Below are positions 12,137 to 23,074 of a stretch of 64,000 nucleotides of DNA, piece by piece. The DNA comes from Aldrovandia affinis (lineage: Eukaryota; Chordata; Actinopteri; Notacanthiformes; Halosauridae): NCBI GenBank assembly GCA_029706075.1, contig JAINUG010000110.1:1459213-1523212 (forward strand), written 5' to 3'. The first letter of the stretch is position 1, and each line of letters begins with the position of its first letter. Below the pieces are notes generated by a model. The model saw only the letters and a list, made by a program, of their open reading frames with translations. It searched no databases and had not been told where the DNA came from. Made by a program: the position numbers and the translations under genes.

Positions 12137-12640
12137 ATGTGTAGTGTTACCGTTAATTATTTGTGGCTGGAACCAACTACGGGGACAGCTGAAATCCTTT
12201 TTGTTTGTTTAATTTGTTTATGTTCTCTCTGTACCCGTCTCCGTGTGAGGGAGAACAATAAAATCCTGGTCCAAAAAATCCATTCCCTGTGTTTTGCTGT
12301 TCTGTTCCAATCTGGGTTGTGTCACACGGAGTGTGATAGTTTGGTACCGAACCCGGGACAGAACAACACACTGCTGATCACCATGGGCTCCACACTATCC
12401 CAGCTGGTGTCCCAGCTAGCTGTAATGATGACGATGAGGGACCGAACAATGACCCAGAGGCGTTCCTTGATCTCTTTGAGAGAACAGCTACGGCACGCGG
12501 CTTGCCGATGTTCAACCGGGCGCTATAGCTCTTCACGCTTCTCTTGGGAGAGAGCCAGGTAGCATCCTCCAGTGTGCCGACCAGCTCCGTGACACAAATA
12601 TGTGGCAGGGGTTACTCCCCGTACTCCCCTTCTGCTGATT
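12137..12640 (+). mobile_element. LTR-retrotransposon remnant: LTR end, primer site, gag start
   Basis: A polyadenylation signal AATAAA (12,257-12,262) lies in a region resembling an LTR 3' half. About 80 bp later comes TTTGGTACCGAACCCGGGAC (12,340-12,359), in the position and form of a tRNA primer-binding site just after an LTR. A leader follows, then ATG at 12,383 (MGSTLSQLVSQL). One frame over, NDPEAFLDLFERTA and, further on, LLLGESQVA follow the pattern of a Ty3/gypsy-type gag (retrotransposon capsid) domain. There is a frameshift between the start and this block and an in-frame TAG within it. Protease, polymerase and integrase are absent. It is a dead fragment. Confidence 0.7.
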
Positions 12641-12850
12641 TTGGGACACAATTGGCTGGGGTTTAGGGATTTGGCTAGCTGTTACTGCTTAAAAGCTGGG
12701 GTTTCCAGTTAGCTCACAACAATCCAATGGCGGTCATTTAGAACAGGATATAACACTGACCGAACAATGACTCATTTCTATTAGTCGGGCATTCGAGGTG
12801 ACGTCCATCGGTGGTGCGCCCCGACCGCCAAAAAGTTAATCCGGCTACAA
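12641..12850. other. junction sequence between LTR element and Tc1 relic
   Basis: Sequence of unclear origin with somewhat raised GC and CpG content. It may be further retrotransposon leader or gag sequence, or part of the Tc1 5' end. The word GACCGAACAATGAC occurs here (about 12,757) and again in the gag part (about 12,439), which hints at shared origin. Confidence 0.35.
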
Positions 12851-14056
12851 TCCCAAAAGCCCCACTGGGAACCTGCCTGAAAGAGGACGCAAGTGCATCT
12901 CAGCAGATGTTCTGGGAGGCAAAGAAAAATCCAAGGGCCACAGTTGGATATTTACAAAACTTAGTTGCTTGTTGGGGACACAAAAAATGGCAAAATCCAC
13001 CATCAGTTTCCACCTCGATGCCAATAGGCTTTTTGGATGGGTTGCCAGAAAAATCCTCTTGAGGACAGTCAGCAAAAATAAGCATCTGGATTTTGCTAAA
13101 TTGCATTGGAATTCCGATTGGAACCGGGTGTATTGTCAGATGGAGACCAACATTTTTGGCCTTTTTTCTCATGCACACCAGTGGTGGATTTGGCTTTGGA
13201 AGAAGGATGCTTATGTTGAAAAGAATATTATACCTATGGTGAAATATAGTGGTGGATCTTTCATGTTATGGGGTTGTTTTTCATCTACTGTTCCTGCGGC
13301 TCTTAACGTCAATGGAATCATGAACTCCAGCAAGTACCTACATATTTTGGCCAAAACATGACCAAAAAGCTGCAACTTGACCACAAAGACAAGAAAGACT
13401 TTCAGTAAGACGATGATCCAAAACACACCTCAAAATCAACCAAGAAATGGTTAACTGACCATAAAATTATTGTTTTGCAATGGTCAGTCTCAGTCTCCAG
13501 ACTTTGTGGTATAAATTGAAAACCAAAGGGTTGGAAGGATCTTGACAGATTCTTTATTCTTAAGAAAAAAATAATAATTACTAACCTTTTCCTTCCTAGT
13601 GTTACAGGTATGGTATGCAGCTACCTGCAATGATGTCTATCGCTATATTACTGCACTGATTTTTGTGTGATCTATGATTGTTCCTACCATGTATTAATGT
13701 ACATCTTGTAAGTTGCTCTGGATAAGAGCGTCTCCTAAATGCTTAAAATGTATGTAAACGTAAAATGTAAAATGTTATGGAAGAATGGTAAAAGATACCC
13801 CCTCCCTAACCAATATGTTCACCAATCTCAGTAGAAGACAACTTTGAGATTGGTGAATATATTTAACACTATTTACTAGCAGTAGTGTTATCTTTGTGAG
13901 GGGAGGGGGCACAAAGTACGGAAAGCAGGGGTGTGAATAATTGACACCTTCTTGGGGACCAATTTTTGCATATAATATAGCCTATATTGTTTATTTTATA
14001 TAGCCTTCTTTACTCATCTTTATCAAGGGTGTGTATAATTTTGATGGGTACTGTAT
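12851..14056 (+). mobile_element. Tc1-like transposon relic split by a LINE/SINE tail
   Basis: A decayed transposase on the plus strand. The N-terminal part includes NPRATVGYLQNLVA (about 12,930) and KSTISFHLDANRL. A long open block, 12,969-13,361, ends in SGGSFMLWGCFSS and NSSKYLHILAKT. The first catalytic aspartate is lost by a frameshift at about 13,140, where WSDET-like sequence reads CQMETNIFG. The second-aspartate block reads Q-stop-DDDPKHTSK (about 13,403-13,440). The coding part breaks near 13,555, an insertion follows, and the Tc1 3' end resumes at about 13,778 with a GGAAGAATGG block. It ends at GGGTACTGTA (14,047-14,056) after TCAAGGGTGTGTATAATTTT. Confidence 0.88.
13560..13777 (+). 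mobile_element. fish LINE/SINE 3' tail inserted in the Tc1 relic
   Basis: It contains AAGTTGCTCTGGATAAGAGC followed by GTCTCCTAAATGC and a short repetitive AAAATGTATGTAAACGTAAAATGTAAAATG tail. This is the standard 3' end shared by many fish SINEs and their partner LINEs. It is 5' truncated. Tc1 sequence lies on both sides, so this insertion came later. The left boundary is approximate. Confidence 0.75.
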
Positions 14057-15424
14057 TTAAATTCATTAGTTCTAGAAGTTATAATTGCAGTCGTTTATAA
14101 TATAACACACACACACACATAAAAAGTACCTCCTCTGTTGTTTAGTTTTGGCAGTTCCATTTTTCAACCAAATAATGTTGTTGGAATTACAAGTGTTGGG
14201 CATGTTATGACCTTTAGCTCAATATGGACACTACGTTGAAAATCTCAAGGGCGGCAAATGGACAGCCTTTATCCAAACCAAACACATCTCTCCCACCTAA
14301 GTGATGCATCAGAAGGCAGTAGACTAGAATTCAAATGGAAAATACTGAGTCAAATAAAGAAATTAAGTGATAGTAAGTAGGTGGTGCAGCCAAATCAAAA
14401 GCATACCAAAAACTACCAAGACCTTGAATTAAATGGAACAAAACACAAAGTAAAGATAGGATGGTAAACTAATGGAGTCTGGCCTGCCATAGCTATGAGG
14501 GGGAAAACGTCTACATTCAACTATCCCAAATCTAAATAGGACAAACAAACCCCAAACAAACTGTTCACACTAAAGGGAGAAACAGCATGCAGGAGGCTGC
14601 ATGTGAGGAAGAGGCCCCACCTTAAAACCACCTGGTATAATTCACCTCTCAGCTGCTGTAACCACGTACAGAAGTGCAGACCAGTGGGGCATCACAAAAG
14701 GTAAATGCAAATGAACATTTGTTGCTTATTAGCTAATGATGCTTGGGATGTCATCTCACTCCAGTGGGGTTTGGAAAGGGCATACTTTATGGCTGCATAG
14801 GAGTGTTTTCACTTAGCGGAGATATGATTTAGCCTGATGAGTGAACAGACTGTGTTCACAGCAGTAAAGGATAATGAGGCACCTCATACATGCAGTGAAC
14901 GCTGTGCTCAATACGTGCAGTGGTTCATGATCTGAGTGAAACACATTTCAGTCTCTTTATGTCTTGAAAAGTCACTGAATATTTCCATAACAAGGCGAAA
15001 TGACATGCAATTATTATTTTTATTTCACAAATGGAAAAAAAATGTGACCCAAAGTTATCAACTTGAATTCATTCTTTATAGGCTCAGAGTCAATTATAAT
15101 TGTGAAATTATATTTATTTCTGGGATGTACTCATCTAACAAGTATATGTAAAACTATATTATGCTGTGTCTTGGTGATATAGTTTCATTTTATATATTAT
15201 ATATTTTAACATAATCTCTGTACCTTATGTTGTAGTTTTATTGCACTTTATTTCTAGGAGGAATGCCACGTATGTAGTGCGATATCAATATTAAATATTG
15301 CTGTTACTATAGAAATAATTAAATAAAAATCACCAAGCCAACAGGAAAATGCAATTCATTGTGTATATTTGTAAATCAGTACTATGCTCATAACAAGTTA
15401 TGGTTATGGATGTCTTACATCAAC
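14057..15424. other. non-coding stretch
   Basis: No gene recognised. It contains a short (AC)n run at about 14,105-14,120. The rest is AT-rich with no identifiable repeat. Confidence 0.5.
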
Positions 15425-16690
15425 CTTTGGGTGATGCGCCCATTGACTTTGAATGGTGAGGTCGCAAAAGTTAGCATTCTTTTAGGAAATGCTAGCAAAC
15501 TTTGGCACCCACATCCAATATTCTAAATTAAAAAAACTGTCAGAACACAGTCCAAAGGAGTTGTCGCTAGGCTCAGGTGGGTATGTAATTGGGTACTAAG
15601 TTAACCAATCAAAGGTCAGATCTTTAGGAAAGAGTCTGGGTGGCACTCTCTTAAATACAGGTAAGAAACCTGGTCAGTTCGATGTTACCCATACAGTTGA
15701 ATGCATAACACACCATGCCAGGATCTAAGGAGACCTCAGAGGACCTCAGGAAGAGAGTAATGAGTGTGCATAAGTCTGGAGAAGGATATAAAATCATATG
15801 AAAAAGACTTGGGCTCCATCAGTCCACTGTGAGACAGATAATATAGAAATGGAAAGCGTTTAACATGACAGCAACTCTGCATAGAAGTGGGCGTCCTTCT
15901 AAAATATCACCAAGAGCCACAAGAAAAATAAGAATAACATCCAGGGGTCTACAAGCCTCCCTTGCTACACCTGATGTTATTACGCATCCATCAACAATGA
16001 GAAGAACGCTGAATAGGATTGCCATGCAAGGGTAGCCAGGAAGAAGCCGCTGCTCTCTAAAAAGAACCAAACCTGAAGGTTTCTGGAAGTCTGTTCTCTG
16101 GACAGATGAGTCCACAATCAACCTTTTTGGTCACAATAAAAAATGCCATGTCTGGCAAAAACCCAACTCTGCCCACCACCAAAATAACCTTATCCCTACA
16201 TTCAAGCATGGTGGCGGGAGTGTCATGATCTGGGGCTGCTTTTCTTCCTCTGGACCTGGATGACTCAACATCATTAAGGGAACCTTGAATTCTGAGGGAT
16301 ATCAGAGAATTATTGAACAGAACATCAGGCCATCAGTCAGATAGCTAAAAGTTGACCAAAAGTGAATGTTACAACAAGACAATGATCCAAAGCATTCGAA
16401 TAAATCTACCAAAGAATGGCTCAGGAGAAATACGTTTTGTGTTTTGGATTGGCCAAGTCAAAGTCCTGACCTAAATCCAATCGAGATGCTGTGGCAGGAC
16501 CTGAAGCTGAATAATTTCCTGGCTTTTTTAACTTACTTAAAACATGGTTTTGGGGATTTAATCCAATTTTACAATCCTAACTGTTTAAACCATTTTAATA
16601 AAAAGTGCCACTCTTAAAAAGTTCAAAGAGCAGGCAATTCATTGAGGAAAGCAAAGTCATGCCTGGTGGTTTATGCAATACTATAGGAAT
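15425..16690 (+). pseudogene. Tc1-like transposase pseudogene, DD34E spacing kept
   Basis: The best-preserved transposase in the window. The reading starts at ATG 15,715 (MPGSKETSEDLRKRVMS), with a paired-like helix-turn-helix half (GLHQSTVRQII, RSGRPSKISPRATRKI). An LWTDESTINLFGH block (about 16,097) carries the first aspartate, SGGG-type KHGGGSVMIWGCFSSSG follows, and QQDNDPKH (16,372-16,395) carries the second aspartate. [15 protein letters not shown] (about 16,462-16,506) carries the glutamate, exactly 34 residues after the second aspartate. At least five in-frame stops and a deletion plus frameshift near 16,035-16,075 kill it. The upstream region 15,427-15,560 matches the relic at 53.74 kb. 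No clear right-hand terminal repeat is seen. Confidence 0.93.
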
Positions 16691-18504
16691 AACTCATTTA
16701 AATAATGCTCCCTATATTGTATTTATATTTTGAGTATATAAAGTCACTTAATGATCTATCCTGTGTATGTGGGTATAGCAGTATACCATCAGCCTGTAAC
16801 TTACCTTAATGTCATCCCTGCCATCCCAATGTAGACAATTATTTTGATTCAATATGAATAGGAAGGCAACAGCTATTGGAAAATCAGTTGAAAACTGAAA
16901 CTTGAAAACTGATTATTTGTTCAGAGTAACAGCCATTTCAACTGATTACAATATAATTTCCCATTAAAATGTAATAGGTAAGAGTATTCACAGACACAGT
17001 TTTTTAATTATTTTACAGAAATGTGGGGTCCATGTTGTATTCTAAAGTGCATCGCTCCTTTCCATGAAGGCTTTTCAGACTCTGGGAGACAGCAGGGACC
17101 TCTGACAGCAGTAGTCTTTTCTCCTCACAATTAGGAAATAAACCAGAAAAATGTCAGAAAAATGTCAGCAAGGTTATCTACAGTGCTTGTATGAAGAAAC
17201 AAAACAACTTAGCTTGCTAACTACGATGCTACTGTTCAGAATATCTCTGCTATCTACTGAGAGTAGTTGTAGTGGTGTGTCTTTGTTTGTGCACTCACTC
17301 TCATTTATAGATGAATCCTTTTGTTTTGTTCTCAATTTTTTCCATGTAAATTTGTAGCAGGATCCTAAACATCATTATCTATATTGTCTGTACCATTGAA
17401 CTGATAATTATAAGGATTTAACATTTGGAGAGAGCCTCAGCATACAAAGAAAAGTGACTTCATATGGGTACATAAACCTATTTAAATGAGAAGAAACTGA
17501 TTTGTGTGTGGTGTGACAGGCAAGAAGGTTTGTATTTGAGTACAAACAAAATTAAAACTGGCATTTTTGTTAAAATTAAGTACAAAATTTGATTGAATTC
17601 AGGCCTACATTTTTGAATATATTGGAATCTTTTCCAATCAAATTGCTTTAAAGAAAAATATTTATTAATATGCAAATGCATAGCTAATTTCAATGCAACA
17701 TTCAATGGATGAACTATACAAAAAATTTCCACTTGGAAGAATATGCACCATTGGCACCAGTAATTGTCAAGCCTTTACTGTCATTTGAATTGAAAGGGCA
17801 GTAAAAAAGAAGAAGATATATTAGCCGGTATGAACCTATGATTTGTTTGTGTCATTTCTGGAGATTTTAGAAATGAAAAATTGACACTCTCAGAAGTATT
17901 TCTGTTAGCCCACAATACTGTGTATTCAGGTGCATTTCCGCTGAGATTATTTTATACTCTCTTCATGTTGCTCCAGTGCTCGTGGGACCATGATTGTATT
18001 TAATCTCCAAAGTGGTACTGTCAGTCTATTCTTCTATGACCAATGTTAGACCAGTGTGAAATAAAAAGACCCACACAAGCCTCAAGTGTCATTCCCTGGG
18101 CTTGCACTGCATGTGATGCTCTTAAACTCCACTGACATCAGCTGAGATATTTCTGGGGATGTTTCTTACGTTATATGTACTGACAAAAACAACACCAACC
18201 TCGCTTAATAACTTGAATTGCCCACACCGCCCTGTACTGAAGCTTCTGAAAGACTAGATTATCCTTTTACTAGCAGAACAATAGTGTAACGACATTAGTG
18301 TTTTAAATTTAAGCAATAGCACAATAATAATTCTTGAACCTTATTGATGCACTGTAAAATTGATATGTTTCTGCAGAACAGAGCTATAGTTTGTCGCTGT
18401 TCTGTTTGTGAAATCAATTCATCACTTCATCCAGCCCTTTTCAGCTGAAAAGTCATTTTGGCCAGCCAATTGGGGGTAGTTAAGGTTGCTATGGTTATAA
18501 AAAG
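16691..18504. other. non-coding stretch
   Basis: No gene or named repeat seen. AT-rich with scattered short open frames without motifs. Confidence 0.5.
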
Positions 18505-19745
18505 TGGGTATAAAGAGTATAAACCCCCCTTTCACATTTTTCACATTTTATTTTCTTATTTCATGGAATCAACATTTAATTGAGATTTCTTGCCACTGAT
18601 CAACACAAAATACTCTATAATATCAAATAAAAAACCCCAACTCTAAAGCTTTTTCTTAATTAATTACAAATAAAAAACAGACAATAATTGATTTCATAAG
18701 TATTCACCCCCCTTGACTTAATACTTGGTAGAAGCAAGAGCTTCTTTAGCTGCAAGAGTCTATTTGAGACTACAGCTGTGAGTCTATTTGAGTAAGTCTC
18801 CACCAGCTTTGCACATCTAGACACTGCAATTTTCACCCATTCTTCTTTATAAAATTGCTTGAGTTCCATCAGGTTTGATGGGGCCTTTTTTCCCATGTTC
18901 TCTTCTCTGCCTCTGCCCCTGTGCCCTAGATCCTGCAAGAAGTGTGAGCTGCCCCATCAACCCTCGCACATTAACTTGATTCCAGACCGGTCCTCCCATC
19001 TGGACCCCTCTTCACATTATTTCACCCCCCCACTGACTACCTAACACAGAGGCACAAAGGCCCTTTGTCACCTTTGGACTGGCCATGATACAGTATTTTT
19101 TGGACACACCCTGTGCCGGCCAGAAGAGGATGGGCCCCCTTCATTCTGTTTCCTCCCAAGGTTTCTCCCTATCAAGGGAGTTTTTCCTTGCCACAGTCGC
19201 CTTAGGCTTGCTTTTGGGGGTCTAGGCCTGTTCCCTTTTGTTAAGCATTTTGTGACAATGTGGTTGTGAAAAGCGCTATACAAATACATTTGATTTGATT
19301 TGTTTTTAAACCACCCCAAATGTTTGCTGTATGCCTTGGGCCATTATCCTGCTGGAATATAAATCTTCTTGCACCATCCATTTTGCCCTCTATTTTGACA
19401 AGTTTTTCAGTCCCTGAAGCAGAGTAGCATGCCCATAGCATTAGACTCTCGCTACAAGGTTTCACGGTTGGGATAGTGTTCTTGGGATTGCGACAAACAT
19501 AGCACCTAATGTTGATGCCAAAAAGTTAAATCTTGTGCTCATCAGACCATAGAATCTTCCTCCACTTGGTTTGAGAGTCTCCCACATGACTAGCAAACTC
19601 TAGGTGAGATTTCATGTGAGTTTTCTTCAGCAATGACTTTCTTTTTTCCACCCTCACATGAAGCGCAGATTTGTGAAACGTCTGGTCTATTTCTCCAATC
19701 TCTGCGATGAAAGACTGGAACTCTGTCAGAGTTGCTAAAAGCCAT
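18505..19745 (-). mobile_element. Tc1-like transposon relic split by an L2-like LINE end
   Basis: A minus-strand transposase in two pieces. The 19,310-19,745 piece includes KWRKILWSDEHKIN (first aspartate, about 19,525-19,560), then [21 protein letters not shown] and [15 protein letters not shown] (second aspartate). The 18,660-18,894 piece gives NLMELKQFYKEEWVKI, the usual C-terminal helix. The SPDLNPIE block that should lie between them is missing or destroyed around the insertion. The 3' untranslated part at 18,505-18,640 matches the relic at 1.0 kb. It is non-functional. Confidence 0.9.
18895..19309 (+). mobile_element. L2-like LINE 3' end inserted in the Tc1 relic
   Basis: GC-richer than its surroundings. 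It contains the typical fish L2-type 3' region: CCCAAGGTTTCTCCCTATCA and GGGAGTTTTTCCTTGCC, then a TTTTGTGACAATG block, AAAAGCGCTATACAAATACA, and a TTTGATTTGATTTG repeat tail. It is 5' truncated, as usual for LINE copies. The Tc1 reading frame is interrupted exactly here, so this insertion is younger than the Tc1. Confidence 0.85.
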
Positions 19746-20077
19746 TTATGCCCTATTGTTTGTTTCTATGGCAAGATTATACAGCTGGAACATTTTCAGC
19801 TGTATAAGTGGAGGACCAACCAACATAGTACAAGTTTGTCATAAGCTAACTTCCAATACTTCATTTTACATTGATAGTGCTGGCCTGCAGGTTTTCTCTT
19901 TGGGGGTTGTCTCTTTCTAAATTTTCACTGATGTATGTTTGCTTTTGGTCTCTATAGTATATCATCATGGGATGAGAATCTGAAATTGCATTCAATATTT
20001 GGTTATGTATTCCTGTGGAGAGGTCCTTCTAAGGTTCAGTTTGAAAGGTTTGAAGCTTATTTTTGTTTAATAATATC

Positions 20078-20218
20078 CATTTACATTTACAGTTGGATAC
20101 TTCACTGATGCAATTTGGGTTAATTACCTTGCTCAAGAGTACAACAGCAGCCCTCCACCTGGGATTTAAACCTAGAGTTACAAGTCCAGCTCCCTAACCA
20201 CTCATTACACAGCTGCCT
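20078..20218 (-). repeat. tRNA-derived SINE
   Basis: On the minus strand it starts with GGCAGCTGTGTAATGAGTGG and TTAGGGAGCTGGACT (tRNA head with A-box). A B-box-like GGTTTAAATCCC follows, then CTTGAGCAAGGTAATTAACC, and it ends in AACTGTAAATGTAAATGG. This is the common fish SINE whose tail resembles the piece at 13.6 kb. It is non-coding and degraded. Confidence 0.75.
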
Positions 20219-22281
20219 TTGTTTGCCCATAGAGGTGACTCACACACCTAATAAAATCTAATTTGATTTTGTGTTCAGCCATGCACCATAAGATTAGTTT
20301 CAGTTATGGGATCATGAAATATTTCTTAAGGAATGATTTGGAGTTGGAGCATTTTCAGTACTCCAATTATATCATTGGTATTGTGGTGATGGTGCAGAGT
20401 TTAAACGTAATGTGACAGGTGCCCAAGCTGACCTGCTTATAATCACGCCTTTCCCACACCTTCCGCTCGTTACAGTTATTACCGACCCGCTTGTCACCGT
20501 GCACCAAATGCACTAGGGCTGTTGAAATACCTAACAAAATGCTAGAGCTGTTAAAACATGCATATCGTTCATGCATTTCACACAAACTCTTCATTAACTG
20601 AGACATTTCTGCAAGATAGTGTATGGAGCATTATTGTTTAATCCATTAGAAAATATCCACCTGTTTTTCGGTACTTACCAGGTGTGCAAATCACAAACAC
20701 AAATATGCAGATGACTTTTTAATCTGTGCTACTCAACTGTGCCTTGCATTGTATAACCATGTCACATGGTTCTGATATTTTTTAATGAAAGACCATGTTA
20801 AGAACATGTCGTTTATATAGGACACAAGTCTGTTGATATGTTTTTGAGCATCAATAATGAAAAATGAAAGCACAAAAAAATCCTCTCTGGGGAAACATCT
20901 AATATAGAGCTGGCAAACCATTCCAAATGGTTCTGCTGTATATATCAGCTTATGCAACTTTAGTACTGATATAGTGAACCAAGAACCACTGCTGAGGGCA
21001 CAGGCAGATACAATTAAAATTACTACTACTGTGGCAGTGTTTTTAAACTCCAAGAATTATGAAGAAGGTGTTTTTAAAAATGTTACCTGTCCAGGGCCTG
21101 TCAAGTGAGAGAGATAATAATAGAGTGAGAGATTAAAAGACTGATAACATTTGTGCCAATAAAAATAGGATGGAGTATGCTTTCAACTACCTTTGTTGTC
21201 ATGCTGCAAGTAGGCAGACCTCACATTGACATTTGCTATATCCTCTGTGTTATTGACACAGCTGTTCCCCTGTTTGACATCTTCCATCAATACCATCATG
21301 ACAATGAATAGGGGGAATTCATTCAGATCATGAAGGAGGTGCTAGGGCAATCAGTTTAGGAAAATGGTCAGCTAAATTATAAGCCTCAGACAGACAGACA
21401 TGCACTGAATGCAAATTAATTTCAAATAATGCTGAAACTAAACATTTGTGCATATATGTGCCCTGTGTGCATATATACTATGTAAAGAATAAACCACGAC
21501 AAGCCGTAGGATATATCTCAGGATATATACGCACTGGGGTGGTGATGCGGCACAAGGCTGAAGTGCATATATGTCCTGGCTTGGAGTGGTTTATTCCACT
21601 TATACCATGGCTGCTTGCCACAAAAATCTTAAACTGGAAAAGTATAAAAAACTTCAATAGTTATCAAGTAAAAATGTTTCCATGTGTAAATCTGTCAAGA
21701 AATATAGTAGATGGCAGCAAAGGGCCCACGAAGACAAGCCAGATATTTAAATCAAATGTGACAGATATTTTGGAAAATTGTGTTGGAAACAGACATTTAT
21801 TCCAGTCACATCCTTGTTGCCAAGAACACAGACAGAATTATAGCAAAAAATCTGTTAGCCTGAATCAAGATTAGCTCAAAGTAGCAATAAAGTGGAAGAT
21901 AAAAAATATGTAAGTTAACAGCGCTAACATTATCTATATAGCTAACAATAATTACCTAACTTAACAAGCTTGTAAAATAGAGTTGTACAGTACATTATCA
22001 TAGTGAGCGAGCTAGATTAGTTACCTAAAGTGTTCCATGTTCATGGGACTCATACTGTAGGCAAGGAGCTAGAACAAGATGATTGCAGTTATTCAAGTTT
22101 TTAATTCTTTATTGTATTTTTAAAACAGAAAAGTTTTTTTCACTTGGATGTTGTAGGGTAAAATGTGCAAATGAAGATGGAAAAAGTCTGATTTAATATG
22201 TTTTAATTTCAGGCTGTAAATGACATTTTTGAGATGGGGTGTAGACTTTAAAGCGGCACTGTATATATATACATATATATA
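20219..22281. other. non-coding stretch with one foldback repeat
   Basis: AT-rich and no gene recognised. A 142-residue open frame (21,446-21,874, plus) runs across the foldback repeat at 21,488-21,595, shows no motif, and is not called a gene. A short AT-rich simple repeat precedes the Tc1 end at 22,260-22,280. Confidence 0.45.
21488..21595. repeat. foldback (MITE-like) repeat
   Basis: The left arm AATAAACCACGACAAGCCGT and on to about 21,516 pairs with the right arm 21,567-21,595, which reads ATATATGTCCTGGCTTGGAG followed by TGGTTTATT. About 23 of 29 positions match. A 50-bp centre separates the arms. This ACCACG...GTGGTTTATTCCA layout is known to me from palindromic non-autonomous elements in fish. 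No coding capacity. Confidence 0.5.
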
Positions 22282-22705
22282 CAGGGGTAGACCAAATAAT
22301 GGAAACATTGACATCATCACATGAAAAATTACTCATATTTTTGTTAATGCGAATGCTAATTTCCAATATCTTTCTGCTATAAAATCAACACTTTAATATG
22401 TGAGTTTCTAAACCAACATGAGAGATCAAACATATTTTAAAAGTTGGTGTCTGAATTGCAGGTGTGTCAGTCACAGATAATGGCAAAACTATTTTATGTA
22501 TCAAGAGGTACAGTGTTGAAAATCATGTGCCAAACTGCATCAGGAAAGAGGAACAGCTCACCGACAAGATTAGACAAACGCGTGACCCCGTCTCAACAAA
22601 ATCTGTACGTCATGAGCTTCACAAAGCTGATATTAATGGCAGGGCTGCAGTTTGGAAACCGCTTGTAACCAAGGCCAATGCGTAACAACACATAACCTGG
22701 TGTAA
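22282..22705 (+). mobile_element. Tc1-like transposon relic, left end and N-terminus
   Basis: It begins with the terminal repeat CAGGGGTAGACCAAATAATG directly after TA, the Tc1/mariner target. Transposase N-terminal sequence follows in two frames joined by a frameshift. The clearest block is VSTKSVRHELHKADINGRAA followed by VWKPLVTKANA (about 22,590-22,685), the second DNA-binding half and linker of Tc1 transposases. It stops near 22,705 at an NNITWCNE-like block, before the catalytic domain. The C-terminal half of the same type of element is at 56.6 kb. Confidence 0.85.
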
Positions 22706-23074
22706 TGAGCTGTCAGGGAGGCCTATGCATTTTAAGATCCTGTGCAGGCAAACAGCATGTGGCCGGCTGTAACCAAAATCCTCATCTCCATCTTGACACT
22801 GACACACTGATTGATCTAATGCAAATGTGGGATTCCCTGGTGTCACCACTGACAGGTTTTATTACTCCTTGAATGAAAGCAGGGCACAAGGGTTTGTGGC
22901 TTTGGTGCCAGTGTGATCAATATTGGATCAGCATACCGTGTGCCTATTATGTCACACACCACAATTTTGGGGATTCTACCAAAATATCAACTCAACCAAC
23001 ATCTCAAACCAGTACAAACCAAGCTGTCTTCCCAAGGCCTTATTGACAATTGGTGTAACCATGATGCTCACCAT
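22706..23074. other. non-coding stretch between transposons
   Basis: No gene recognised. It does not match the catalytic part of the preceding Tc1, so that element is truncated or rearranged here. Confidence 0.4.

Noticed and set aside
21446-21874. 142-codon plus-strand open frame
   Set aside because: It runs across a foldback repeat and shows no protein motif.
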